Below the pieces are notes generated by a model. That model saw only the letters and a program-made list of their open reading frames with translations, searched no databases and was not told where the DNA came from. A stretch of DNA of 64,000 nt from Rosa chinensis (taxonomy: Eukaryota; Streptophyta; Magnoliopsida; Rosales; Rosaceae): the NCBI RefSeq assembly GCF_002994745.2, contig NC_037094.1, positions 9,944,501 to 10,008,500 on the forward strand, read 5' to 3'. The translations under genes and the position numbers were made by a program. Shown piece after piece: positions 46,556 to 58,944 of the stretch. Each line of letters starts with the position of its first letter. The stretch's first letter is position 1.

Positions 46556-49324
46556 ATAAATGAATTACATTTAAATGATCGTAGGGGACTAGGTATGGTG
46601 GTAGATCCTATTGAAAGACTATTCCAACCCAAATTTTTTTTCAAGGTTTACATATTATAGGTGCTAATTTTTTTATGATATTTATATATATTTTAATCAA
46701 ACTTATAAGAGCGGTTATATCATTCATCTTAAGCTAGAATGATCATTACTTACTGATTTTTCAAAAATATCACTTAACTCAAGGTCTATGGGCTATATGT
46801 AGCAGGCGGTGTGCCTTTAGAAAAATGGAGGTCGATCCGCATGATAGTGGAAATGTGGAATAGAAGGTTATGGACCGTCGATATTTGATCTGACGGTTTA
46901 CATGGAGTCTTGGAGTGGGTGCGGATCGCTGACCTGGCACAGTAACCAGCACCTATAATGAATTTGCACAACTACCTTCACTAAAACCCTATTCAAATGG
47001 CATATACCACATTCAATGTGGTGTGAAAATCTTTCTCCCAAGGAAGAGGCTGACAATTTTGAAAGCTGTGTCAAACATAACTACAGGCAGATGTACCCTT
47101 GCGCTTCATGATGAGGACAACGATGGTTGTCAATACTATGAGTACCTAGATCCCCCCATGATGCATGAGGGTTATGATTTACACTATCAACTGGATCGAA
47201 TTAGGAAATGTATAAGATATTCAGCTTTACTATCTACTTCTCTTTTGTCATGCATCTGACGTTCTAGTTGATTTTGTTATGTGTGGTATTTTCAGCTTTA
47301 TTAACTACTTCTCTTTGAAAATCATTAAGAAATGTCAAAATCAAGACCAGCCTCATTGAAACTGCTTTTTTCCCCTCATATAAACTGTCTAGCAATTTAT
47401 GTGAAGCCAAACTATTGTTTTAGTATGGCTCCAAGTGCCATACGTTTTGGGCACCAAGGCCATTCTCGATTTAAAAATATTTGTTTCTTTATTTTGATTT
47501 TAGATTTGAAAATTTAAATATGTCGATAAATGATGCCTAATTTTTATGCATATATAACGCATGAAATGAATTTTTTTTTTGCGAATCATTCAAGTCATGC
47601 CATAACAGAGTTTCACTTGATTCTTGACCTCTAAATTAGTTCGAAAAGTTTATTTGAGAGCTCAAGACATTAGTTTGACATGGAAAGAAAGAAAGAAATA
47701 AGAAATTATATGAAGCACCTTTACCTACGCCATCTACGATATTTTCGTGTGTAGTTTTTTTTATATAGATATTGGTTGAGTTGGCAAAGTGCTGTGTTTA
47801 TTTTGTTCATTCTTAATATGTCTTTGATATACCGATATTTTCTACTATTATTTCTTAAAATTTCTTTTGTTAAAAGAAAATCTAGCATTTTTTATTTTCA
47901 CTGTCCCATTTTCTTTAGTTCCAATATCTTCTATTAGTATTTTTTTTTTTTAATTCTTTTAAAATGTAGTCTAAATTTCTTGGAAGCATTATCAATAATA
48001 AAAAAACAAAACAGTTTTCTAATTAGCAAGTCTTTAACTAGCCCACCCTAAATTTGCATTATAGTCCGCCACTAATTAGGGAAGTGATAACTGTTAACGA
48101 AAAGAGGTTATCAACTATTCAACTATGTTTAACAAGGTCTTCGAATTAATATAGCTGGAACGAAAAGGAAAATAAAACAAGAGATGAAAAAATAGTCACA
48201 TTTTTTTCGTTGATTTTTTCAAGTTAGATTGTCAACCGAAATTGGTTGACAAGCTAAGAGAAATTAAGCTCCAAATGGTAGACTATAATATGGGTCTACA
48301 TTTTGCTTCTAGACCTATACATAAGCAACACCTTGGGTCGACATTTTTCAAATTTGCTGGTAAGTAGTACTTTTTTTAACAGGAGCAAGTGTTATGTCAT
48401 GTTCATATTTTCTAGACAAAAAATCACTAATGGTCACTGAGTTATGACTTATTCGACACTTAACTTACTCACATTTATCATTATCTTATGCTTAACTCAC
48501 TGCTGTTATATCTTCTGTTAGAAGAAGTTAAAATAGAGGATATATTTGTATAAACACTAAATATACATTTCCAACTTGAAAAAGAATTTTGCTAAAGAAA
48601 AAAAAGGCAGATTTTTTTTTTTTTAAAGAAATTATCAGAAAATTGTAAAAAAAATTTGAAAAAGAAACCTAATAACTTTCTTCAAAAAATTCATTTTCTT
48701 AATTTTCAAATATTTATATGTAATTTGACAAAAATAACCCTCTTCATACAAATTTTTAACGACGCAATAGATGTCGTTAGATGAGAGTGAGTTATGTGAA
48801 AGACAGATGTTAAAGTGAGTGATTTAAATAATATTTTTGAATAGTTAGTGAATTCAATGTCGCATGAATCATAACTCAGTAACCATTAATGATTTTTTCC
48901 CTCTTTATAAAATATTGTGTCGTGACAAGTATTCCAAGCCAGAGTTACTTGGAATATTAGATTTTCTAGCTGTGGTTTCTTAAGGACAAATGTATAAATG
49001 TCTCAATGGCAGCGTGCAAAGCAAGTCAGTAATAAGTTTATGTTGGTAATTTGTATATAAAAAATTCATCTCAGTACTCTCTTTTTTTATCAACAAAGGG
49101 AGACCATTTATCAGAACCCCTACCAGAGTTATGGGAAAGACAAGTCAAGGAGTATCGGAGGAACTGGGGGTGGTGGAGTCTAGAAGGGTAGGAAGGGTAG
49201 GAGAGCAAGGTGAGGATATGGGGAAAAGAAAAGCGAGAACCCAACAACAAATTATCGATTGTAATTAGTAGCACTATACAGAAATTACAAAAGGCAAGAT
49301 GCAATTGTCTTTTTGATGATAAAA
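46556..49324. other. AT-rich intergenic region with a degenerate repeat copy
   Basis: No gene is seen except the remnant at 47023. At about 48090-48410 lies a diverged copy of the repeat that is tandem at 55910-57650 (shared GCTCCAAATGGTAGACTATA). Confidence 0.5.
47023..47259 (+). pseudogene. Short remnant with weak GRF-zinc-finger likeness
   Basis: The frame contains TTGRCTLALHDEDNDGCQYYEYLDPPM followed by a possible helix, in two parts resembling the second half of plant GRF-type zinc fingers (GC-Y-W-DPPM). The first Cys pair is not visible and no intact gene extends around it. It may be a fragment of a transposon-associated protein. Low confidence. Confidence 0.25.
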
Positions 49325-52300
49325 TCAGTATTTCACATTGGAGTGGGGGATGATAATTGTTCCCTTGGATAGATTGGACGGAATCCCAACAACATTCTTT
49401 GCATTGGACGTGCTTTGTGCCGACTCTAGTGCTCGAGAAGCTTGCAGGGCCATTTCAGCATGGAGTTGCAGACATTTCATAGCCATCTAAGATAAGAAAA
49501 ATATATATACACAGGTTAATCAACGTTGCAGCAATTAAAAGAAGGAGAGCTGGTCATAAAAAGAGAGTCTTCCAGAGGGCAGTGACTCACCCCAAGTATT
49601 TCACAATTGAACGAACACTATGGTCAGATATTGAAGAAAAAATAAGAGTTCAAATAATGTTCCCAAAATTCTTTTTCTCAAACAAATGCCATGATGTACG
49701 TTTCAGCCTATCATTCCTATGATGTTATTTAAACAACATTTTTCTGGGGGTTTTATTCAAACAGCATCTAATTTAAAACAACGGTTAACACAAGATAACT
49801 GTGCATGAATTCTGAACCCCCTATGAAGCTTTAGAGTTGTTTGCTTACCGAATAACACTCTCTATCTGTGTCTGATTCAGTTACATGAAGGGCCCATGTG
49901 CGAATCCATTCAAGTCCGTTAGAAATTTCAGTATTGCCTTCAACTAAGGAGGTTGCTACATAAGAGGGGTGAAGTGATAGCAATACGCATGAAGCTGCAA
50001 AAAGGGTAGATCTTCTGACATATGCTTCCTTGTGAAAACATATCTCCCTGCACAAAGTTAACACCATGGGATTTAGTGACATATAGAAGACAGTTCGGTG
50101 CAAAAATGCAGTGTTGAAGCTGCTATTAGAAAACCACATCATTTCAGTTCTCACACATAATCTTTGGGCTAGGCTTTTCAAGGGTCTGGAAAACATTTTG
50201 AAAATACACATGCTGGCGTTTTTTTTAAATACCTGGAGCTTAGCATATCTAGAAGAGGGCCAGCCAGAGCAGATGCTTCCGGATGCATGGCTGCACATTT
50301 CATACAGACTCCGAGCATATAGATGAGTTTTCCCAGGACGATAAAATCTCTATCAAGAAGGTCGACACCTTGCCTTCTCTTATCAAACCCCTGCATGGCA
50401 GGAAGCATAAATGCTGCTGCATACACTGGAAACTTATTATGGGACCATTCTATTTGGCTTTTTGGTGCATTGGCTGATCTAAGGCTCCATTGACGTGTCT
50501 TTCCTCTCCTAATCTGACCAGGCTTTGGGGGAAGTTCCCTCTGATAACGATTTGTCCAGTTCAGTAAAGAATTTGTTTCTGAAATCTCTTTCCAGGCACC
50601 AGCTCCAGGAGGACCTATGTCACTAGGCAAGAACCAAGCTTGTGTCTCTGATGTGGTCGATATGAGGGCCCTAGTCTGATGTTTAGCCTTTATAATTTTA
50701 GTATCAGCAAGCTCCTCAGCCCCCTCGGTCATTACATCAAGAATCAGTAAGCGCTGACTGACATCCACATTAGGTGAATATAGTAGTTTGTTTAAAGTTT
50801 CAAGAGACTCCAATGGACACGTGACAAGCAAAGCGACCAATGTTCTTTGTCTCTTGTCTTCAGCTGAATCTTCCTCACCTTCTATAGCCAAGTCAGAGCA
50901 ACGAACCTGTACCAGGGTTCTCACGAGATCACTTGCTACAAACTTAAGCTCATCAGGTGATGCTCGCACAAGTTTTTCAGAAACTTCAAGAGCCTTCTCC
51001 ACCTGCAATATGAAACTACAAAGTGATAATCTAGAAGAAAATTTGTACACAAGATTGTCACAACACGGATTGAATGGCCAGGGAAATTGCACTTTGGGAA
51101 TCCCAACCATTTTTCATGCAACTCCCTAATTAATTGCAAGGTGCCATGAATAACATGGTCCAGCTTGTCTTAAGTTTTCCAAAAGAGATCTCACAAGCTG
51201 CATCAAAAGGTGAATATCATGTATACCACAAAGGTACAAACTTAGTCTATTATTGTATTCTTAAAATATATGCGGGCAAACTAATTTAATGTACTTAGTA
51301 CACTTACCCCATCAGCATCATCAGATTTCCGAAGTGCCCCAACTACATCAACCAACTGTGAAAATTTCCTTTTCAAATCTGTGTCATCATCTGATAAATC
51401 ATATGGCTGTAAAGATGAGTCACTTGAGACATCAGAATCCTCACTATCATTGTTGTCATCTTCATCAGAGACTGAATCATAATTCAGTGTAACAGGATCA
51501 ATGATCTCGTCTGGATCAACCAACTTTGTTGCAGATAATTTCCTACTTTTACTCTTCCCACTGGCTTTGTGGTTTAAGCCATCTTCCAGCACTGAGGTTT
51601 TAGATATTTTGGATTTGTTCATACCTTCTTCTAAGCAACTTGAGGTTCCCAAGGTACCTTTCTTAGGAGTAGACAACCCAAATTCCCAGTCAATAGTCTC
51701 CCCAGTTAGGCTGTCATCAAGGTATAGAGGATTTTTTGGATCAATCACCTTGGAGAAAACTAAAGCAACAGAGCTAGCCATCTTCCGTACTAAATGATTA
51801 GGGCTTTCAAGCCTACCTGCCAGCAAAAGACACAAGATATAATACAAGATAATAGCCACTAACATTGCAAGACACTATACTGATAGAAAAAGAGAGAAAT
51901 TTACAGCTCACTCCTTGGAGAATTGAATGCAGCACATCCTTTGTCTCATCTAATTCCTCCTTAGACATCTGCTCTAGGGAAAGGCCTACACCAGCAGTTA
52001 CATCTGATAAACTCGATTAAGGCACAACAAAATCCCAAAAGTGCATTGTGGAACACAAGGTTTCTTTAATGCAACAGGATTTGTTCTATAGAATAGTAGC
52101 TTCTACAACATTTTCTGTTGTAAAGATCAGGTATTAAGAATCATTTGCATTGCAGACTACTTTCAGATGCTAGGAAAAGAAATGAAGAAGGATACATATT
52201 TGCTGCTCGACTGGGGCTGATTGTACAAACTCCCTTTTAGACCATACTGCTACCAGATGCTGTAACGTGTCTAAGAAATTGCGGGTATTATGACCTTTAG

Positions 52301-52557
52301 CAAGTGAATTAGAATCTGGTGCGCATTCAAGGACGGAAAATTGAAGGATCCATCGAAGGCAACAAATAGGAAATACTTTCCAGACTAAAAACTTGTCAGT
52401 AAACATGGACCTGATAAAGTGGAAGCTGAGTATCAATAAATTGGCAGAGCAGAAAACTGATTAAGTGAAATCAAACAATAATAAAAACAATGCCTTCTTC
52501 CATAAGAATCTCTCTCTCACACACACACAACTTTGCAGAATCTATCATTTGCAAAGT

Positions 52558-52622
<65 letters not shown>

Positions 52623-54766
52623 CACTAACCTCGCTGATATTTGGCTCTTGAAAACCCGATGAAATAATAGCCAAAGAATCCAGTAAGCTTCAATATCACC
52701 CACTTGTTCAGTTGCAAGCTGATGTAAAAGTTGCTCAGACATTCTTTCCACAGCATATGAATCTTTGATTGCTTGAATAAGATTCAACCAAAATTGGGAA
52801 CCAGGGTCTGATTCCAGAACATCTGAACCTAGTGAGTCCATAGTTGATGATGACAAACTCCGGACATGTCTAAGAATCCTTGGGATTATTTCACTTAAAA
52901 GCACATCTGTGTTTAAAGAGCATCAAAAACCTTCATCACATAAAAGCATCCTACACGAATATTCTGTAAATCAGTTTAATGCTGAACTAACAAGAGAACA
53001 GAATTGGTGCCTCTTTTGTTAAATATAAACATGTACTATAGAAAGGAAGAATGTTTTCAAAAGGGGAAAGCACATAAATGAGAATCAGCTCTTCTTGCAT
53101 AAAAACTATATTTCTAGTTGCAGCGCTTAAACTTATAACAGTTACCTACAGATCCACGTCGACATATACGAGAAAATGTTTCCCCAACAAACAGTAAGGT
53201 CCCATTCATGTTACTTTCATGGAAGCCATCTAATATCTCCATATTCCCTTCTTCTGCTAGAGAAAGAAGCTGAATGGTAACTTGCTTGAAGAACAAACTA
53301 TAGTACTTTGTCAAGGATAAACAACATGAAGATAGTAACAAAAATGTTTGATCTGAATTAAGTAGGTATATATGACATTTCTACCTCCATTCTGAAGTCA
53401 GATTTCCAGAATGGTGATGATAGAACATTTAACTATGTCTATCATCTAGCATACACTTTGCAACGCATACAGAAGTTCATGAATTCAATTATCCAACAGA
53501 AGAGATTAAAGGATACTGTGCTGAAAGTGAAGTTGGGGCTCTCAATTGTGCTTTGTCAGGTATAGATGCAACAATCTGTGCCACTCTAGATACATTTGAC
53601 ATGAGATTTTCATTTGTATAATCTTCAGACTGGAAAGAGCCACCAAATTCTCTAGCCATCTGGAGCACCCCATTATTTTCAACCAAGCAAAGTACAAGTA
53701 ACCTGTGGTAATGGTAAAAATGTCAACGAATTGAAAATCAGCCACCAATGAATTGTAGACACTACAAAGTAAAAACCAGATGACAGACTAGAATAATTGG
53801 ACCTCAGTTATCAATCCATACCTTTCAGTATTGGAGTGAACAGCATTGACATCAACATCACCACTTCCATTTTGCTGTAGACAAGGGACCAAAATCTGAA
53901 CAACCTCAGTGGCAAGTCCGTTAACAAAGAAGACATCATACACATGTTTCCGTGCTGAAAACGGGAAACAAGCAAGCCAATTGGAAGCGACATCTGCACG
54001 CAACAAGAGAGCATACGATATAAGATATACGCAGAAGCTCACCATTTCTACCAAAACCTCCATTTGAATCAATAAGTTCTCTACAATAGTGTAATCTGTT
54101 CACATTGCATTTACTTTTCCCCCAACCTAAAAATTCTCAATATCCACAGCCACATACATACAAGTCCTAATCTCTATTCTCCACTAGGCCAAGTTTAATG
54201 GAAACAACTGAAAATTTCTAAGAGTTCTGATATTCGGAAAATACGAAAATTAGAGGCAAGAGAAGTACCAGTTAACAAAACCCGAGCAAATGTTCTGAAT
54301 GCAGCTCCTCGATAAAAAGTCTTCCACAACTCGCTTCTCTCATCAGCTGAAGGAGCTTCAACACTAAGAACCTGCACACAACGCAAAAGCATTAACTTCC
54401 AATCTAGCTCCTCTCTAACTTCCATGAATTAAACGACGCGTCGTACCTGCTCTCTGCACCGCTCACCAATAGCACCTGCAAATTCCACATTTCACTACTT
54501 CAATCACTACGCAAAAATCAATTCTTAAAATCCAAGCAATCGGTCGGAATCTGAAAAGTTTAAGACTTGAAACGAAGCTGAGAGTTTGGGAGTGAGGGAC
54601 CTGAGAAGAGAGAAGAATCGAGAGGGAAGAGAAGAATAGCGACGGAGTGCAGCGCGGAAATGACTTGGTCTGCGTGCTTGGCCTTGTGTAATTCGGAGAT
54701 CACTTCTCCGACCTTGTCAAGAACTTTGATTTCTACTTCGCTTCGTCTTTTGGAGCCGTTCTCCAT
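49325..54766 (-). CDS. TELO2: TELO2 / Tel2 (TTT complex) protein, 13 exons, intact
   Basis: Homologue of telomere length regulation protein Tel2, which with Tti1 and Tti2 helps the HSP90-dependent maturation of PIKK kinases (TOR, ATM, ATR). Thirteen exons join in one frame of 1,012 residues: 54601-54766, 54447-54475, 54269-54371, 53822-53993, 53517-53702, 53146-53297, 52630-52906, 52196-52410, 51905-52003, 51308-51816, 50233-51002, 49849-50047 and 49325-49486. The N-terminus is MENGSKRRSE; an earlier in-frame ATG at 54787 is possible. The C-terminal part holds the family domain (NVDVSQRLLILDVMTE, GKLIYMLGVCMKCAAMHPEA). Exon 10 contains an acidic stretch (SVSDEDDNNDSEDSDVSSDS) of the kind phosphorylated by CK2 in animal Tel2 to recruit R2TP; that role here is inference. 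Introns 5 and 8 look U12-type. Confidence 0.95.
52004..52195 (-). other. Candidate U12-type intron 8 of TELO2
   Basis: Donor GTATCCTTC with a branch-like TGCCTTAAT (52016-52024) about 14 bases before the AG acceptor. The splice preserves the frame (phase 1) and gives a continuous TELO2 sequence (QQIYVTAGVGLSLE). Confidence 0.75.
52559..52620. repeat. (GT)n(GA)n compound microsatellite in TELO2 intron 7
   Basis: About 32 bases of GT followed by about 28 of GA, ending ten bases from the exon 7 donor. Confidence 0.95.
53298..53516 (-). other. Candidate U12-type intron 5 of TELO2
   Basis: The donor on the minus strand is GTATCCTTT, the full U12 consensus. A branch-site-like ATCCTTGAC (53310-53318) places the branch A about 14 bases before an AG acceptor. 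Using these sites keeps the reading frame (phase 2) across the junction. Confidence 0.8.
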
Positions 54767-54869
54767 AGCTTCGTCGCTCTGCAACAATCTCAGAAGGACT
54801 ACTCTCCGTTGGTTTTTCGCCGGAGAAGAACCGAGTTACGGAGAAGCAAACGTTCTACACTTCTAGGGG

Positions 54870-55900
54870 CTTCAAAGCTGTGCGTTTAAATAAGAACAGG
54901 TGCACCTTTTATCTATTTTTCTAATTTCTTTTTTTCTTTTTCTAATTCTAATTTCTACTATTTAAGTGTGTGTAAAAAATTATTTTAACTAAAAGCATAG
55001 AGCATAAAGCTGGAACAGCAACAGAAAATAGTTGAGAGGAGTTTGCAATCATTGAAGATATAGCATAGTGTCATAGTCTACCATTCAAAAACATCAAAAT
55101 TAACTATAGAAAAAACATCAAAATTAACTATAGAAAAATGCATACGATCTTGAGGAAGTATGCTGGCGTTAATTCAAAAAGTGATTATGATTTGCTTACA
55201 TTGTATTCAAGGTTAACATATTGTGCATATAATTTTATAACTCATTAATTGACCGTTTATTTTGTCACAATTTACATGAAGCTAACTTTGTTGCAGATGC
55301 TTTCGCTGTTCTCTCATAATTTTCAAAATTATTTCCTTTTACTAAATACACACCCCCATAATTTTTTTTATTCAATTTTTCCCTCCAATGTCTTGTAATG
55401 CCCCTCATGTTTTCAAGAAAGGAAAGCCAACGGAATGCACGACCACTATGGTGTACAACCTCAGTAAGAGGATGAAGCCTCTTTGTTCCTAAGATAAAGT
55501 ATTTGCGTAAGAATTACTATATTTGTTGATCTCTTGTTGAATTCTCTCTTTGTTCTTGAGATAAACCTTGCAAAATTGGGTGAGGTTTGGGTTTGTGCAA
55601 AAAAAAGGTGTGTTGGTTTCCTTTGCTCCCGACGACCATGGAGGATCGTCTATGAACTCAACCATGGATTCCAGATGTTAAGTTTGTGTATTCTTTTAAT
55701 TTTATGTTGTTGCTTTTATCTATTTTGAGGGTAAAAAAGTATTTTAAATTTTTTAAAAAGTTAAGTGTGCATTGCTATCTAATGTGCAAATAAAATTAAA
55801 CAAGAGAATGACAAAAAAGAAACGCACTTATGAATAGAATAACAAGAACAAGAACACCACATTGCCTTCCCTAAGCCTCATCCATGGCCATCACCTTCTA
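54870..55900. other. Intergenic stretch upstream of TELO2
   Basis: AT-rich with no coding sequence that I can support. It includes the TELO2 promoter region, with no obvious TATA box. A short direct repeat (ACATCAAAATTAACTATAGA) occurs at about 55090-55136. Confidence 0.4.
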
Positions 55901-55909
55901 ATTATCTTA

Positions 55910-57655
55910 AAAAATAGCTCGAGAACCCTAATTAAAAATTTACCAAAAAATGCTGCAAACTCATGCCGACCTCTATTTTCCACGTCCAACCTCAAAAATA
56001 AAATTTGACCAACTTCAAAATTCTAAATCGCACAAGTTTTGTCATTGATAAGGGAGGTGATAATTGCGTAACATAAGAGAATATGCTTAACAATATCCTC
56101 AAATTAATATAATTTGAAATGAAAGGAAAATAAAATAAGAGAATGAAAAATAGTGACATTTTGTAGGTTGATCTTTTCAACTTAGATTTGTCGACAGGGA
56201 ATTCAATAAATAGTTAAGAGAAATGAAGCTCCAAATGGTAGACTATAATGTGGGTCTGGATTGTTCAAATTGGCTAGTGTAACTAGTACTTCTTGAGCAT
56301 TGGTTAGGGAGTGTTAGGTCATAGTCATACTCTACATATTGTTTTGCGATCGGTACTTGAAAACCAACAGACAATTAAATCTTATGCCACACAAAAAAAG
56401 GTCCAAGGTCTAACTTGGAGCCTAGTATGCATTGGGAGAAGAAGAAGGGGGGGGAGGGAGAGGGAGAGGGAGAGAGAGAGACATTTAGAACGAAGAGAAG
56501 AAAATAGGAAGTAAAAGAGGAAGGGGACAAAAAAAAAATCATACCATGACTCAAACGTGGGTGGGGTTTGTAGAATATGAAACACCTAACCAACGCTGCA
56601 GAACTCAGTGCGTAGAGCTATTTTACAAATACGCAAATATGGTCAGTAAAAATGTGGGTTAGTCCAAACGAATCCGCAAGGCGGTCATCACAGCAAACCT
56701 TCCAATATTCTGACATGTTTGTCTAATGACCAAGGCTAATGATGACGTCATCAGCACAACAAGAAGGACGACAGCGCCCCTGGTCTCTCCCACGCCATGT
56801 GTCAGCCTCTCCACCAAATCGGAGCATGCCACGCGAGCATTTATGTTTTCTTCTGGTTAAATCTCAAAATTGTTTAAAATAGCTCGGGAACCTGAAAAAT
56901 TATGGGAACTCGTGGTGACCTCTACTTTCCACTTCCAACCTCAAAAATAAAATTTGGTCAACTTCAAAATTCAGAATCTCACAAGTTTCGTCAATGACAA
57001 GGGAGGTGATAATTGTGTAATGAAAGAGACTTTGTTTAACAATGTCCCCAAATTAATATAATCTGAAAGGAAAGAAAAATAAAATAAAATAAAATAAGAG
57101 AAATAAAAATAGTGACATTTTTGTAGGTTGATCTTTTTAACTTAGATTTGTTGACACAGAATTCAATAAATAGTTGAGAGAAATGAAGGTCCAAATGGTA
57201 AACTACAATGTGGGTCAAGACCTATGAGGAAACAGCAGCTTGCGTCTGGATTGTTCAAATTGGCTAGTGCAATTAGTACTTCTTGAGTACTGTTGGTTAG
57301 GGAGTATTAGGTCATGCTCTATATATTGTTTTGAGATCGATACTCGAAATCCAACGAACAATTAAATCCTAAGCCACACAAAAGAAAGGCCCAAGGTCCG
57401 ACTTGGAGCCCAATATGCATTGGGAGAAGAAGAAGGGAAAAAAAAAGACATTTAGAACAAAGAGAAGAAAATAGGAAGTAAAAGATGAAGGGGACAAAAA
57501 AAAAGTTCATACCACGACTTGAACGTGGGTGGGGTTTGTAGAATTAATATGGAACGCCCAACCAACGTTGCAGAACTCGGGGCGTAGAGCTAACTTCCAA
57601 ATACGCAAATATGTTCAGTAAAAATGTGGGTTGGGCCAAACGAATCCACAAGGAC
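55910..57655. repeat. Two tandem direct copies of a ~750-bp dispersed repeat
   Basis: Copies at about 55910-56690 and 56870-57655 share long blocks such as AAATAAAATTTG-CCAACTTC, GACAAGGGAGGTGATAATTG and GGCTAGTG-AACTAGTACTTC, and end with a GGGTT-GTCCAAACGAATCC segment. The second copy has small insertions. A third, more diverged copy lies at about 48090-48410 on the other side of TELO2. I do not recognise the family; no coding sequence is evident. Confidence 0.75.
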
Positions 57656-57894
57656 GTCCCGTTACAAGGGGCAAATGGTGGTGCACCAACTCAGTGGCCC
57701 CAAGTTGTTACAACGGATTTTTGGAGGGAACGAAGACGGAGTTAAAGCTCACAATTCTTCTACTTTGTAAACCAGTCTCCTCCTCAAGCCACTCACGATT
57801 CTTTCAAAATTTCAGTTCCAACTTCTTCAACAACCTCTCTCTCTCCCTCCCACTCCTCCCTCAACCCACTCCCAATTCCAGGTCAGGCGCGATC

Positions 57895-58097
57895 ATGATG
57901 AACCATACAAATAGAAATCAAGCTGGAGCAGGACGTTACTTCACTGCAACGTCAGTCGACGAAGCGGGGGTAAGTACCTGCGTTGTGAATTTTTACGGTT
58001 ACACATAAAGATCAGTTCTTTCAGATTTTCTTACCCTATTCTTACGCAGGCCCAGGCTAGAGCTCAGGCACATGCTGCGGCCAAGCCCGAGTCCTAA
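57895..58097 (+). CDS. Possible small two-exon gene of 40 codons
   Basis: Exon 1 (57895-57969) ends in a good donor (GGGG/GTAAGT) and exon 2 (58050-58097) starts after a TTACGCAG acceptor. Both are phase 0 and the joined frame, starting MMNHTNRNQAG and ending AAAKPES, stops at TAA. An Ala/Gln-rich C-terminus is the only feature; I do not recognise the product. A leader of CT-rich sequence precedes it and an in-frame upstream ATG exists at 57631, so the start is uncertain. It may be a truncated relic of a longer gene cut off by the copia insertion at 58190. Confidence 0.4.
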
Positions 58098-58189
58098 TCC
58101 ACCCTGACTTCAGCTAATAGCTGTGAAGGCGGCTCGCGCTTTTATCCTTCATCACCTCGAAAGCGTCATCAGGGCAATAGAAAGGTTCT

Positions 58190-58944
58190 TGAAAATACAA
58201 GGACAGAATGTGTTTTCTGGAAAACGGGGATTGCAATGCACGGATCAATCCTTACTGGGCAGCAGAAACCAAAATTAACAAACAGAACACCAGATTTTGG
58301 TTACGCAGTGAAAATCTCAACTTCTGAGATTAAAAACACTGTGGGGCTCTTACTCTTGAGAACCCAAAATAAGAATTAAATTATGATGAAGGATATGTTC
58401 TTTACAAACTTGAATAGCACCAGCTCGGTTACAATGATTAGATGAAAACTAATACCAAGTTTGTCTTCCGTCTTGAACTCCTTCGCTTGTACGATTACTA
58501 AATATCGCTCTCCTTTCTTCACAGCTCCTTTATTGATCTCAAGAGAAGTTCTGCATATGAAACAATGATCAAGAACGCTTAAACATGGACCAAGTGTTTT
58601 GACTCTTGTGAAGACTCAATTAGCAAATATGCAAAACGCTTAACAATATTCTTGCGTTCCAAGTTCTTGCTTCTTGCCGTGCATCTCTCTGAATATATAT
58701 TTGACCAACGCAGCTGCTCAATGCCCTAAGATTCTGCCCTAGCTAATTAGACTTTGATTAGGAAAGGAACTTTTAATACAAGATATCCACCAAATCCTAA
58801 AATACTTAGGAAATCAATAACACAATTTGGCAAACAGAAAAATATTTTTAAATAAGGAATATTAAACCCATTAAACTGCAAATATACTTTCCCGTTTTGT
58901 ATGGGAATGCCAACACACCAAGTTGATCAAAACTTGTACTTACA
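58190..58944 (-). repeat. Ty1/copia LTR (second family), minus strand
   Basis: About 755 bp from TGTAAGTAC to a TTTTCA end on the minus strand, preceded by a polypurine tract (CAAAGGGGGAGAT). The left boundary is judged only from the TG/CA ends. Confidence 0.65.
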
